From the NCBI RefSeq assembly GCF_016623585.1, contig NZ_JAEHFY010000011.1:84810-148809 (forward strand): a stretch of DNA of 64,000 nt, in the 5' to 3' direction. This document shows positions 44,269 through 54,348 of the stretch, in pieces (the first letter of the stretch is position 1; each line of letters begins with the position of its first letter). Made by a program: the position numbers and the translations under genes. The notes beneath the pieces were generated by a model that worked only from the letters and a program-made list of their open reading frames with translations, searched no databases and was not told the origin of the DNA. This stretch comes from Pedobacter segetis (GTDB lineage Bacteria > Bacteroidota > Bacteroidia > Sphingobacteriales > Sphingobacteriaceae).

Positions 44269-45270
44269 CTAAAAAGGCATCCTTGCTAAGGGCGCAACAT
44301 CTTGTCCTACAAAATCTTTATTCAAAAATTTATAATACCCGGCAATGGCAATCATGGCGGCATTGTCTGTACAATATTGAAACTGTGGGATAAACACGTT
44401 AAAGTTTTGCTCTTTTGCCAAATCTGTTAAACCTTTTCTTAAACCAGAATTTGCAGAAACACCCCCGGCAATGGCTAGATCTGTGATGTGATGTTCTTTC
44501 GCTGCTTTTTTAAACTTATTCAGTAAAATAGAAACGATCCTACTTTGTACAGATGCGCAAACATCATTTAAGTTTTCTTGTAAAAAATTTGGATTAGCTT
44601 TCACCTGATCTCTCACAAAATAAAGGATAGCAGTTTTTAATCCGCTGAAGCTAAAATTTAAGCCAGCAATCTGCGGTTCTGGGAAAGTATATTTGTTTGG
44701 ATTGCCTTCTTTGGCATATTTATCTATCAGCGGACCGCCCGGATAAGGTAAATCTAAAATTTTTGCGGTTTTATCAAAGGCTTCGCCGGCAGCATCGTCT
44801 AAGGTTTCGCCAACAATTTGCATATCAAAATAATCTTTAACCAAAACAATTTGCGTATGCCCGCCAGAAACGGTTAAACATAAAAACGGAAATTTGGGTT
44901 TAGGCTCATCAATAAAATGGGCTAAAATATGCGCTTGCATATGGTTAACCTCAATTAAAGGAATACTGTTTGCTAATGCAAACGCTTTAGAAAAACAAGT
45001 ACCTACTAGCAGTGATCCCAATAAACCGGGGCCGCGTGTAAAAGCTACCGCATCTATTTGTTTTTTGCTTATTTTCGCAGCGTTAATTGCCTGATCAACG
45101 GCCGGAACAATATTTTGTTGATGAACCCTAGAAGCCAATTCTGGGACAACGCCTCCGTATTGTTCATGAATTGTTTGGTTGGCTATAATATTTGAGACTA
45201 TTTTTCCGTCTATGCAGATAGATGCTGATGTTTCATCACAAGATGACTCTATACCAAGAACAATTGACAC
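44269..45270 (-). CDS. tsaD: tRNA N6-adenosine threonylcarbamoyltransferase
   Basis: 333 aa, normal length. It transfers threonylcarbamoyl to A37 of ANN-decoding tRNAs together with TsaB and TsaE. Seen: VLGIESSCDETSASI, metal-binding HMQAHILAHF (HxxxH), LTVSGGHTQIVLV, AGGVSANSGLRKGL and FQYCTDNAAMIA. The start is GTG at 45270; no in-frame ATG lies upstream. It is divergent from the TamB-like gene. Confidence 0.97.
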   Translation of the reverse strand: MSIVLGIESSCDETSASICIDGKIVSNIIANQTIHEQYGGVVPELASRVHQQNIVPAVDQAINAAKISKKQIDAVAFTRGPGLLGSLLVGTCFSKAFALANSIPLIEVNHMQAHILAHFIDEPKPKFPFLCLTVSGGHTQIVLVKDYFDMQIVGETLDDAAGEAFDKTAKILDLPYPGGPLIDKYAKEGNPNKYTFPEPQIAGLNFSFSGLKTAILYFVRDQVKANPNFLQENLNDVCASVQSRIVSILLNKFKKAAKEHHITDLAIAGGVSANSGLRKGLTDLAKEQNFNVFIPQFQYCTDNAAMIAIAGYYKFLNKDFVGQDVAPLARMPF

Positions 45271-45341
45271 AAGTATGGGTTTAATGTATTTTAAAAAACA
45301 AAACTATTAAAAAAGTATTCAAAATTCTGCTTTATGTACTG

Positions 45342-48300
45342 TTGGCTTTCATTTTATTGATAGGCGGCATCATCTTTTCGTTTCAATTTGAAACGGTACA
45401 AACTTGGGCGGCAAAAAAAGCAACCAAATACTTATCTAAAGAATGGAAAACTACCGTTGACATTAAAAAGTTATACCTAAAGCCATTTAGCGCCGTAGTT
45501 TTAGAAGGCGTTTACGTTCAAGATCTAGATAAGGATACGCTATTAAGCGCACCGAAATTAAATATCGATATTTCTTATTTTGCCCCATTTTCTGAAAGGA
45601 AGATTATTTTAGATAAAATTACTTTAGAAGATACCAAATTTTACCTAAAATCTTATAAAGATAGCAGCACCAACCTATCTTTCATTATCAATTATTTTAA
45701 TACCGGCAATGTTGATACAACTTCTAAAAAACCTTTCGATTTTCTGATAAACAACGTAAACATCAAAAACCTAGCTTTTAAATACAAGAATTATAGAAAA
45801 ACCGATACTATTAACAACGGTGCGGTAAATTATGATGATGTGTATATTACGGGTTTAAGTGCGGCGATCAATAATTTAGATACCAAAAATTACATTTTAA
45901 AGGCGCAAATAAACCACCTAAAGTTTAAGGAAAAAAGTGGTTTTGTTTTAAACGATCTAACTGCGGCAACAACAATAGATTCTAACAAGATAGTACTTGA
46001 TGATCTATATCTAAAAACACCGCACACCATGCTAACCAATTACTTTAGCATGAAATTTCATGATTATACAGATTTTGACAACGTAGAAAACAAAGTGATT
46101 TTAGAAGGCCATTTTAAAAACTCTAAGATCTACGCCAAAGACATCGCTTTTTTTGCACCAGAATTATCAAACATTAAATTACAATTAGATGTAACAGGTA
46201 ATATTAAAGGGAAGGTAAATGATCTAAGAGCCAAAGATTTGATGGTAAAAGTGGGGAAGGCTTCTTATTTGAAAGGAGATTTCCAGGTTAAGGGTTTGCC
46301 CGATATCAAAAACACTTTTTTAGATCTAAACTTTAAACAGGTATATACCAATAAAAAGGATATTGAATACATTATTGAGAGGGCTACGGGTAAAAAATCC
46401 AACAATATCCCAGATGTGGTGAGCAAGTTTGGCAACATCAATTTTGTGGGGCAGTTTACTGGGTTTATAAATGATTTTGTTGCCTACGGCGATTTTAAGA
46501 CCCGTTTAGGGAGGGTAAAATCTGATGTGAACATGAAGATCAACAATCAGAATATCCCGTCTTATAGCGGTAAAGTACAAGCCATTGATTTTAATTTAGG
46601 AGATTTAATTGATGAGCCAAGCATCAACAGAACCTCTTTTGTTACCAATGTTAACGGCAGAGGGTTTAAAATAAATAATTTGGCAGAAAAGCTGAAAGCT
46701 GATGTTGCCTACTTTGATTATAACGATTACCGTTATGAAAACATTAAAGTAGATGGCGAAATAAACAAGCAGGTTTTTAACGGCAAACTGCTCGTAAACG
46801 ATAAGAACTTAAAGCTCAATTTTGATGGGAAAGCCAACCTAAACCCAAAATTGCCCGAGTTTAATTTTGTTGCAGATATACAAAAAGCCAATCTCCATGC
46901 TTTAAATTTCACTAAAGATACCATCCAAGTTGGTGCTAAACTAAACACCAATTTTACTGGGAACAGCCTAGAAAACATTCAGGGAGATTTTTCTGTACAA
47001 AACATTAGGTTAACCAATACGGTAAAATCTGTAGTTATAGATTCTGTTTATTTAATGGCAAAAGGTGTAGCAAACAACAGGGTCTTACAATTAACTTCTG
47101 ATATTGGCGATGCGAGCATCAAAGGAGAATATGATCTAAACACTTTACCATCATCTTTTAAAACAATCATTAAAAAATATATCCCATCTTACCGGGGTAA
47201 GATAGTAACCACCAAAAACCAAAATTTTGAGTTTAAGATAGACCTCAAGAATTTCGATTATCTTTCTAGCCTGTTTATCCCAGAACTGCAGATCCCGCAG
47301 AGAGGGGCTTTTAACGGAAAGTTTAATTCTGCAAAAGACTCTGTTGCCTTAAACGGATACATCAAAACCCTTACCTATCAGGGTACTACATTTAATAACA
47401 TCATCCTTGATCAAACCACCAACAGCAAATCTTTAGATGCTATTATATCTATGGATAAGGTAGAAATTTCTAAAGGCGGTTTGTTTGTTCAAAACGTAAT
47501 AATCCAAAACACCTTAAAAAACGACAGTTTAACCTTTAACGTAAAACTAGCGGATAAAGATGCCATAAACCAGCTCGATTTATACGGTTTGGTAGAATTC
47601 GGTACCGATACTTTGGCCAAATTGAGTTTGCTGCCCTCCGATGTGATCATTGATAACCAGGTTTGGAAGATACAGGATAAAGTGAGGATCAAATTTGAAG
47701 ATAGCAGAACGATCATAGATAATTTTGAACTGAGCAGCAATAAGCAACTGATCGCGGTTAATGGTGCAATATCCAAAAGCCCTGATGATGATTTGGAGGT
47801 AGTGATCAAAGATTTAAGAATGGCTTCTTTAAGCCAGCTTACCAAAGGCTTTGGCGTTAATTTAAGCGGCACCATGAACGGCCAGGCGCATCTTTCTGCT
47901 ATTTTGGGAACGCCAAACATCAAATCCGATATCACGGTAGATTCCCTAAAATATAACAGTACAGATGTAGGGAATTTAAAACTTGCCTCCGTTTATAATA
48001 ATGAAAATAACAAGGTGGATATTGATGCTACCATCTTCAAAAACAACAGCAAAACCATGGATATTAAAGGTGATGTTGACATTGCAAGTGATACCAATAA
48101 CCTCAACCTGGATCTATTGTTGGATAAAACCGAACTGGTTATCATAGAGCCTTTTGTAAAAGATTTGGTTTCTAACCTAAAGGGCCAGGTTTCATCAGAT
48201 CTAAAGGTAACGGGCAAGTTTAGCAACCCACAGATCAATGGCGATTTAACGTTTATCAATTCTGGTTTAACCGTAAATTACTTAAATACGGCTTACACTA

Positions 48301-49769
48301 TAAATGATAAAGTTACCATTAACAACAGCGTTATTGATGTTAAAGATTTAGATTTAGTAGATATTAGAGGAAACAAAGCAACCGCAAACGGAACGGTAGA
48401 TATGTCTAACCCCGGTAATCCTAACATTCAGGTTACCATAGATGCCGTAAACTTTATGGCTTTAAACACTACGGCAAAAGAGAACCCCATTTATTACGGC
48501 AAAGCTTATGGTACCGGTAAATTCAGTTTTATGGGCCCAACAGATGCCATGAAGATAAACATTAAAGCCAAAACAGAGCAAGGTACAGAGTTTACCATCC
48601 CACTTAATGGTGCCTCTACCGTTAGTTCTAGCGACTTTGTGATTTACGTAGCTAAAGATTCTTCTTTAAACAATAAAGACCGAGAAAATTATTTTAATGG
48701 TTTAACGATGGCTTTTGATCTAACCGTAGATGAAGGCTCTAAAGCCAATATTTTAACGGAAGTAGGGAACCTAACCGGAGTTGGTAACGCACAATTAAAT
48801 CTTAAAATAACCAGTTTAGGTGATTTTGAGATGAAAGGAGACTATATAATAAATGAAGGCCAGTTTGATTTTACTGCCAATAACGTGATCAATAAAACTT
48901 TTGATATTAGTAAAGGGGGAACCATCCGTTGGACAGGGGACCCAACCGATGCCGAGATAAATTTGAATGCCGTTTACTCTACAAGGGCGGCAATTGCCCC
49001 ACTTTATGCGGCCGCCGGCAGAACCTTACCAGATGAAAGTAGGAACGTAAGGGTTTTGGCAGAAGCCGAAATGATACTGAAAGGTTCTTTATTGAACCCG
49101 AAGATTACCTTTGGCTTAGATTTTCCCAATAATTCTGGTTATAAAACAGAGTTGCAGGGTTATCTGGACGATAAAGATAACGAAGCGCAACAGGTGATAA
49201 ACCTAGTTGTGCGAAATAGCTTTAACGGAAACTCCAGTGCCGGCATAGGTATCGATAACCAAACATTGATAGGTTCTGGCCTAGAGCTTGGCTTTAGCAA
49301 GTTAAACAATATCGTGTCACAATCTTTAGGGCTTAAAAACCTCGATTTCAATATCCGATCCCTTAATGAATTTGGTATAGGTTACAATATCTTCAATAAC
49401 CGGATAAAGTTTACCGGAAGCTTTATCAACAATACCTACGATAATAATTATTTCAACAACAATCTTTTTAATTCTTCTTTTAAGGATGTTTCCATAGATG
49501 CACAATTAACTTACGATATTAAAAAGGACGGCAGTTTTGTGGGTAAAGTATTCCAGAGGCCTGCCAACAGAGATTTTTTTAACCTTAACGGTGATGTGAA
49601 CATTGCTGGTGCCGGATTGGTATATGTACAAGAGTATGATACCTTTAAAGAATTCATAAGCAAGGCCTTTGGCAGAAAAAGAAAAGATAAATCTGATGAA
49701 GACGATACAGAGCAAAGGAACAAGACCATGAAATCGCCTATAATCAATCCTAAAAAAGAGGAAGAGTAG
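45342..49769 (+). CDS. TamB-like translocation/assembly module protein (DUF490)
   Basis: At least 1475 aa, one N-terminal membrane anchor (AFILLIGGIIFSFQF) and then a long repetitive beta-rich AsmA/TamB-type body with a C-terminal DUF490 domain (about residues 1050-1430; GTEFTIPLNGASTVSSSDFV, GDYIINEGQFDFTANNVINK). TamB-like proteins bridge the periplasm and help move phospholipids or outer-membrane proteins. TTG 45342 is the start given, but the frame is open upstream to 45285 and reads KNKTIKKVFKILLYVLL, a typical positively charged lead-in, so a non-ATG start (e.g. ATT 45288) is likely. No ATG is available. Confidence 0.9.
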   Translation: MAFILLIGGIIFSFQFETVQTWAAKKATKYLSKEWKTTVDIKKLYLKPFSAVVLEGVYVQDLDKDTLLSAPKLNIDISYFAPFSERKIILDKITLEDTKFYLKSYKDSSTNLSFIINYFNTGNVDTTSKKPFDFLINNVNIKNLAFKYKNYRKTDTINNGAVNYDDVYITGLSAAINNLDTKNYILKAQINHLKFKEKSGFVLNDLTAATTIDSNKIVLDDLYLKTPHTMLTNYFSMKFHDYTDFDNVENKVILEGHFKNSKIYAKDIAFFAPELSNIKLQLDVTGNIKGKVNDLRAKDLMVKVGKASYLKGDFQVKGLPDIKNTFLDLNFKQVYTNKKDIEYIIERATGKKSNNIPDVVSKFGNINFVGQFTGFINDFVAYGDFKTRLGRVKSDVNMKINNQNIPSYSGKVQAIDFNLGDLIDEPSINRTSFVTNVNGRGFKINNLAEKLKADVAYFDYNDYRYENIKVDGEINKQVFNGKLLVNDKNLKLNFDGKANLNPKLPEFNFVADIQKANLHALNFTKDTIQVGAKLNTNFTGNSLENIQGDFSVQNIRLTNTVKSVVIDSVYLMAKGVANNRVLQLTSDIGDASIKGEYDLNTLPSSFKTIIKKYIPSYRGKIVTTKNQNFEFKIDLKNFDYLSSLFIPELQIPQRGAFNGKFNSAKDSVALNGYIKTLTYQGTTFNNIILDQTTNSKSLDAIISMDKVEISKGGLFVQNVIIQNTLKNDSLTFNVKLADKDAINQLDLYGLVEFGTDTLAKLSLLPSDVIIDNQVWKIQDKVRIKFEDSRTIIDNFELSSNKQLIAVNGAISKSPDDDLEVVIKDLRMASLSQLTKGFGVNLSGTMNGQAHLSAILGTPNIKSDITVDSLKYNSTDVGNLKLASVYNNENNKVDIDATIFKNNSKTMDIKGDVDIASDTNNLNLDLLLDKTELVIIEPFVKDLVSNLKGQVSSDLKVTGKFSNPQINGDLTFINSGLTVNYLNTAYTINDKVTINNSVIDVKDLDLVDIRGNKATANGTVDMSNPGNPNIQVTIDAVNFMALNTTAKENPIYYGKAYGTGKFSFMGPTDAMKINIKAKTEQGTEFTIPLNGASTVSSSDFVIYVAKDSSLNNKDRENYFNGLTMAFDLTVDEGSKANILTEVGNLTGVGNAQLNLKITSLGDFEMKGDYIINEGQFDFTANNVINKTFDISKGGTIRWTGDPTDAEINLNAVYSTRAAIAPLYAAAGRTLPDESRNVRVLAEAEMILKGSLLNPKITFGLDFPNNSGYKTELQGYLDDKDNEAQQVINLVVRNSFNGNSSAGIGIDNQTLIGSGLELGFSKLNNIVSQSLGLKNLDFNIRSLNEFGIGYNIFNNRIKFTGSFINNTYDNNYFNNNLFNSSFKDVSIDAQLTYDIKKDGSFVGKVFQRPANRDFFNLNGDVNIAGAGLVYVQEYDTFKEFISKAFGRKRKDKSDEDDTEQRNKTMKSPIINPKKEEE

Positions 49770-49803
49770 GGCGGATCGTCAAACAAATCCTAATCATTTT
49801 AAC

Positions 49804-50568
49804 CTAGTAAAAAAGTTTCCTTATCCCAATAAAAACAAAAACCATAAGGGTATAAGCCAAAAAGAAAGGCATAATCAGTGTTTTTAAGCCCAGTATAAGC
49901 ATAGTGGCAATAACCAACAATTGGAAACCCAAACCAAAGGTAGAGATACCCGTCATTAACCAGTTGGGCAATATTTTACCTAGATCAGCATCGCTGTCTA
50001 AGATATAAATGGTTTTATCAAAAATACCATATAAAATTTTATACAAGCAAAAAAGAATATTTACCTGCTTTTGTGTTTCGCCCCTCAATGCTATCGGGGC
50101 TTTGTACTCAAAAACTCTGCTAGTAGTATCGCCATTTACTTTGTTTCTTAAAATAACGTAATAGTAATTGTAAAGTGTGCCTTGCAATTGCAAACCGAAA
50201 AATGCCAAAAGACATATCCAAATAGAATTGTTGCTTATCAACCAGATAGATATAAAAAACAAGGCATTTAAGACAATATCTGCAACAGAATCTAAATATC
50301 TACCCGTGTAAGAAGGTTTTTGCTTTAAACGGGCCAGTTCGCCGTCGGTGGCATCTAAAACCGACTTAAAAACCAAGAAGAATGCCGCTAGCCAATAATA
50401 ACCATTTAAGATGCAATAAATTGCAAACAAACCAGAAATGATAAAGCCAATGGTAACGTGTATTGGAGTGAATTTTGTGTTTTTTAGCGCTTTTGCGATA
50501 AGCCTTGCAATGGGCCTGCCGTAATCTGAAAAATCAATAAATTTATGCTCTTTGGGCAATTTAGACAT
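49804..50568 (-). CDS. CDP-alcohol phosphatidyltransferase family protein
   Basis: 254 aa with about six membrane segments. The catalytic signature DGxxAR(x8)GxxxDxxxD is intact: LDATDGELARLKQKPS followed by YTGRYLDSVADIVLN. The family joins a CDP-activated lipid or sugar alcohol to an acceptor at the inner membrane, e.g. in phospholipid synthesis. The acceptor is unknown. Convergent with the TamB-like gene. The 199-bp gap upstream of it shows nothing recognised. Confidence 0.92.
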   Translation of the reverse strand: MSKLPKEHKFIDFSDYGRPIARLIAKALKNTKFTPIHVTIGFIISGLFAIYCILNGYYWLAAFFLVFKSVLDATDGELARLKQKPSYTGRYLDSVADIVLNALFFISIWLISNNSIWICLLAFFGLQLQGTLYNYYYVILRNKVNGDTTSRVFEYKAPIALRGETQKQVNILFCLYKILYGIFDKTIYILDSDADLGKILPNWLMTGISTFGLGFQLLVIATMLILGLKTLIMPFFLAYTLMVFVFIGIRKLFY

Positions 50569-50767
50569 GCAATCTCATAGAAATGGTTAAAGTGGAATAT
50601 ACCATGAAAGGATACAAAGATATGATTAAATAATGAGGTAAGTATGTGTTTGAGGGGGATAATTACATTACACGATGGTAATTTAAGGCTTAATGATTCT
50701 TTGTTTGTGGCTTTGCCCATGATGTTTTTAAAAAGGATAATAATTTCTGTTTTAGAATTTTTTTAAG

Positions 50768-51178
50768 CTATATTTTTTTCCAATTCCAGGCTTGCCAAAT
50801 TATTATTATGGTAATGATGCTTTCAAGAACAGATAAAAACAAATAAAATATCCTCCATTCAGAAATTGATGATATACCTGCCAATAAAGTAAGAAAAGTA
50901 AAAATAGTACCTATCCCTATATTTGACCATTTTGTTAATTTGGGAGAGAGCATAAGTGAAAGAAAAATCATTAAGGCGGGTATTGTTAACAGAAATGTTG
51001 CAATAAACAGCTTAATGGGAGTGTCTAACATATTCTGCCCGTTTAAAAATGAATGAACTTTGTTGGGTACGTATAGCTCAAAATAATCTCCATATATATA
51101 ACAAAACATTACTGCTGTCCATAAGGCAGAAAGTTTTATTCTTATGTTGATCTTGAAGTCTTCTAAATTTTTGATCAT
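50768..51178 (-). CDS. Small membrane protein (DUF6326-like)
   Basis: 136 aa with four predicted membrane segments (LWTAVMFCYIYGDYFELY, FIATFLLTIPALMIFLSLML, GIGTIFTFLTLLAG, YLFLSVLESIITIIIIW). It resembles a family of uncharacterised four-helix proteins (DUF6326). It starts 1 bp after the DUF4386 gene ends, so the two form an operon; such membrane-protein pairs are frequent in Bacteroidota. Function unknown. Confidence 0.7.
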   Translation of the reverse strand: MIKNLEDFKINIRIKLSALWTAVMFCYIYGDYFELYVPNKVHSFLNGQNMLDTPIKLFIATFLLTIPALMIFLSLMLSPKLTKWSNIGIGTIFTFLTLLAGISSISEWRIFYLFLSVLESIITIIIIWQAWNWKKI

Positions 51179-51179
51179 T

Positions 51180-51890
51180 TTAAGTTGTCAATATTGAAGT
51201 GCTTTTTCTTTTTGTTCCCATAATTAAGAGCCATAGACAAGTACCAATTTCCCCTATACTTGCAGGTAAACCTAAATATGATGAAATACCAAGTTCGGTG
51301 TAACTTGGCATCAGAATAAAACCAAAGAAATTGATTATGTACCCAAAACAACCTAATATCAACAATATTCCCAAATATTTTGGAAGAAAGTTTGATTTCA
51401 AAATTAAATACCCAAGTGGGAATAACCAAAGGCCTGAAAAAATATGGATTAACCGCATTCCTGCGCTATATTGATGTAGGTAGGATAAGACCTGTGCTTG
51501 TAGTAGTGTAGCAGAATAAACTTTAGTAGTATAGTTTGGAGACTTTAACAGAGAAAGTACCATAATTTCATTACTCGCATTTAAAAAATACATGGCTACA
51601 CTTATTATAACAAACAAAACCATCAATTTTGCCATATTTTCATTAACCTTTTGTAATAATCGATATAGAAATATTGATAAAAGGAGAAAGAAGCCGTAGC
51701 AAAGTAACCCACTAGCAATTCCTAATCTAAATAATGTTTCAGATGCTGAGATATTTTGAAAAGTTAACAAAGCACTATTATAATTGATGAGTTTATCAGG
51801 AACATATATTAAGCTAAATATTCCGGTTATGATTACCCCTAAATAGATTAATCCAACCATTTTGACTGATATATTCTGATTTGTATCCAT
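51180..51890 (-). CDS. DUF4386 family membrane protein
   Basis: 236 aa with about six to seven membrane segments. N terminus MVGLIYLGVIITGIFSLIYV and FRLGIASGLLCYGFFLLLSI, followed by YFLNASNEIMVLSLL, are typical for DUF4386. Role unknown. First gene of a two-gene operon with the DUF6326-like gene. No clear promoter was seen upstream; the 177-bp gap on that side is AT-rich. Confidence 0.8.
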   Translation of the reverse strand: MDTNQNISVKMVGLIYLGVIITGIFSLIYVPDKLINYNSALLTFQNISASETLFRLGIASGLLCYGFFLLLSIFLYRLLQKVNENMAKLMVLFVIISVAMYFLNASNEIMVLSLLKSPNYTTKVYSATLLQAQVLSYLHQYSAGMRLIHIFSGLWLFPLGYLILKSNFLPKYLGILLILGCFGYIINFFGFILMPSYTELGISSYLGLPASIGEIGTCLWLLIMGTKRKSTSILTT

Positions 51891-52067
51891 GGTTTTTTTA
51901 TCGGTCCTTTTAATATGCCTTCTTTTACCCTCTAATTTTTATTAATGCCGCTTCTAAAACCCTTCTATTTTTTATCTTTATGTTAACAAGAAAACAATTA
52001 AAATAAAATGGTTTACGATAACAATTCATCAACCAAATATTTAAGAGAGGAAGTTAATTTTTTATCT

Positions 52068-52751
52068 TTAAAATTTAAAATTTACCCCAAATTGGCCAAT
52101 CAAAGGGAGCAATGGTTTCGATTTAAAATCCTGCTGTAATACTTTTTCAACTTTTATAGAGAAATCTACTTTTTTGATGGATAACCCTCCTTGTAAACCA
52201 TAATAGAAATTGCCCCCAGTTGCAGGCTCGTACCAGCCATCTTGCACTTCGTTGTAAATATTTTTTCTGTACCATTCACTATGCTTAAAGTTTGTCACTA
52301 TTGCTTTATCAAAACCAGTTTCAACTCCCATAAACCAACGTTTTTGATAATATCCAATTGTCCCGGCAAAATCACTTCCGAAATTGAAAAGTCTTACCGA
52401 TTGATTATGATAGCGCCTTGAGATGGCTTGGATCCTTGCTGATAACAGGAAATGATGTATAGTGGCAATTCTAATTTGTGCACCCAACTTAAACTTATAG
52501 TCATCTGCCAATTCATTACCTGCAGGTATAGAAAGTTCAGAACCAATCCATACTGGGAACTTTCTTAGGGAAATCCGGTAATGATAACCTAATCCGGCAG
52601 TTATTCCATAATCTGTCCCTAAAGTGGCATTTAACAAATGCCTTCCCTGGTAGTTTTGGTTTCCCCAATTTATTACCTGTGCAGCTATTCTATTTTGGAA
52701 AAATACAAAGTTGGCGATTATGAAAATTGATTTGATCGTAAGTCTTTTCAT
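52068..52751 (-). CDS. Putative outer-membrane beta-barrel protein
   Basis: 227 aa with a signal peptide (SIFIIANFVFFQNRIAAQ) and alternating aromatic/polar strands ending in an aromatic C-terminal strand (LIGQFGVNFKF), the mark of outer-membrane barrels. Segments such as GTDYGITAGLGYHYRI and RWFMGVETGFDKAI fit short barrel hairpins. No family is recognised. It starts 8 bp after the alpha/beta-hydrolase gene, so they are probably cotranscribed. Confidence 0.6.
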   Translation of the reverse strand: MKRLTIKSIFIIANFVFFQNRIAAQVINWGNQNYQGRHLLNATLGTDYGITAGLGYHYRISLRKFPVWIGSELSIPAGNELADDYKFKLGAQIRIATIHHFLLSARIQAISRRYHNQSVRLFNFGSDFAGTIGYYQKRWFMGVETGFDKAIVTNFKHSEWYRKNIYNEVQDGWYEPATGGNFYYGLQGGLSIKKVDFSIKVEKVLQQDFKSKPLLPLIGQFGVNFKF

Positions 52752-52759
52752 TTATACAA

Positions 52760-53794
52760 TTACAAAGATTTTATATAAGCAATAATTTTTGGTTCCATTA
52801 TGGTTGTCCAAAAATCTATCTGATCTAACATTCCCGAATGGCCTACTCCCTCTGCTTTAAAAATTTCTTTATTATTATAGACAGATGACATCTTAGCAGC
52901 CCAAATATCGGGATATGCCTTGTTTTTACTACTGTAGATAAACAGTACTTTTTTTGTAAACTGATTGATACCGGCAGAAAAATCAGGTTTGGTATCTTGT
53001 CCCAACTCATAGGATGCTGCATTTACAACGGCACCACTTCTTGAGGCAACATAGTTTGGTGCATTGCTGCCTAACTTGGCACCCACATCACCAACTATTG
53101 TATTTGTGGAGCTTATCAAACCTGCTTTATAATCCAAGATTTCATGTTGGTTCTCTTTACCCGTCATAAACTGATCGATATATGTGGCATCATTTAAAGC
53201 TTCTCCCCACAACTTAAACGACCTTGATCTAGAAATATAGTCCATCACGTCTTGCCACTCTAACCCACCTGGTTCTGCTACTATTAAGCCGTCAACATCA
53301 TGAGGATATTTGCCACTATAGCCCGTAGCCAACATGGCCCCCCAAGATTGTCCCAGCAGAATTACTTTTTGCGATGCTGCTGTTCTGTAATGGTAAATTA
53401 TGCCTTTTAATTCATCATAAAATATTTTATTAATGGCGTTGCTACCTTGGGATTTATACCAATTTTTGGGAAATCTCTGCGAAAGCCCTGACCCTCTTTG
53501 ATCGTAAAAAACAACTCTAAATCCCTTTGTTGCAAGACTTTTACAATTAAGCATATAACGGTAATCCCCCCCGGGGCCTCCATGAATGCAAACAATTAGT
53601 GTACTATCCCTTGGTCCAAAAGCCTCCGAATGTAATAAAGCGCCGTTTACAGAAATTGACGGAAGTGCAACATCTTGGTCAACTGTTTTCGGGACTAGGT
53701 TCCCTGGCTCATCAACGTACCGATTTTCGGTGCAAGAAAATGAGAATAATGAAACGATGATCAAGGTTAAATAAATTATGGGTGTGTTTTTCAT
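52760..53794 (-). CDS. Alpha/beta-hydrolase lipoprotein (proline iminopeptidase-like)
   Basis: 344 aa. Lipoprotein signal (LIIVSLFSFSC), oxyanion-hole motif VCIHGGPGGDYRYML, VVFYDQRGSGLSQRF, nucleophile Ser in VILLGQSWGAMLATGY, and the catalytic His in VGHSGMLD near the end. HGGPGG and DQRGSGLS are typical of S33 prolyl aminopeptidases, but the substrate is not known. Cotranscribed with the barrel protein downstream and near a small lipoprotein and an AraC regulator upstream. Confidence 0.88.
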   Translation of the reverse strand: MKNTPIIYLTLIIVSLFSFSCTENRYVDEPGNLVPKTVDQDVALPSISVNGALLHSEAFGPRDSTLIVCIHGGPGGDYRYMLNCKSLATKGFRVVFYDQRGSGLSQRFPKNWYKSQGSNAINKIFYDELKGIIYHYRTAASQKVILLGQSWGAMLATGYSGKYPHDVDGLIVAEPGGLEWQDVMDYISRSRSFKLWGEALNDATYIDQFMTGKENQHEILDYKAGLISSTNTIVGDVGAKLGSNAPNYVASRSGAVVNAASYELGQDTKPDFSAGINQFTKKVLFIYSSKNKAYPDIWAAKMSSVYNNKEIFKAEGVGHSGMLDQIDFWTTIMEPKIIAYIKSL

Positions 53795-53831
53795 GTGCTA
53801 TACTTTTTTGTAATCAACCTAGATTTATTTC

Positions 53832-54209
53832 TTATTGAAAAGTATAGGATATGGATGAGTTAGATGAGGTAAGCTCTTGAGACTTTACCACCATATTGTT
53901 TACCAATATTTCTAATTTTACAGTTTGGGCCGGGTTTACAAAGTACCCAAGCGTTATAATATCATATTTCTTAACCATTTTTGTAATGGTTTTTGTGAAG
54001 GGTAAAGTAGGGTTGTTGGCAGTAGCAAGGCCTCCTGTTTCACTTTCATAGGTAATAGATGCCAGATTGTTAGGTGTTGTGCTACTAACCCTGTAAGTTA
54101 TGCTAACTTGTTTAGGATAAGCATTGTTGGTATTTGAGTTTGTTTTTTTGCAAGAAGTTTCAAGCAACAGGGTTAATCCTATCAAAAGGAATGTCTTAAA
54201 TGTTTTCAT
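53832..54209 (-). CDS. Small lipoprotein of unknown function
   Basis: 125 aa. Signal peptide with lipobox (LLIGLTLLLETSC), then a beta-rich domain (VSITYRVSSTTPNNLASITY, GYFVNPAQTVKLEILVNNMV) resembling the small secreted fold of MmpS-like proteins; that comparison is tentative. It lies 37 bp before the hydrolase gene on the same strand and may share its transcript. Confidence 0.65.
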   Translation of the reverse strand: MKTFKTFLLIGLTLLLETSCKKTNSNTNNAYPKQVSITYRVSSTTPNNLASITYESETGGLATANNPTLPFTKTITKMVKKYDIITLGYFVNPAQTVKLEILVNNMVVKSQELTSSNSSISYTFQ

Positions 54210-54348
54210 TTTTTTAAAGTTTAAGCAAAGAAAACCCTGATAGGAAAAGAAATCGCCCCAATAGGTAAGTTGATACTAATTTCAGAAAAAACAAACTTTA
54301 GTATTTAAGTCATGTATCCTTCTCTTTTCTCAAACCGTGTGAGCTAGG

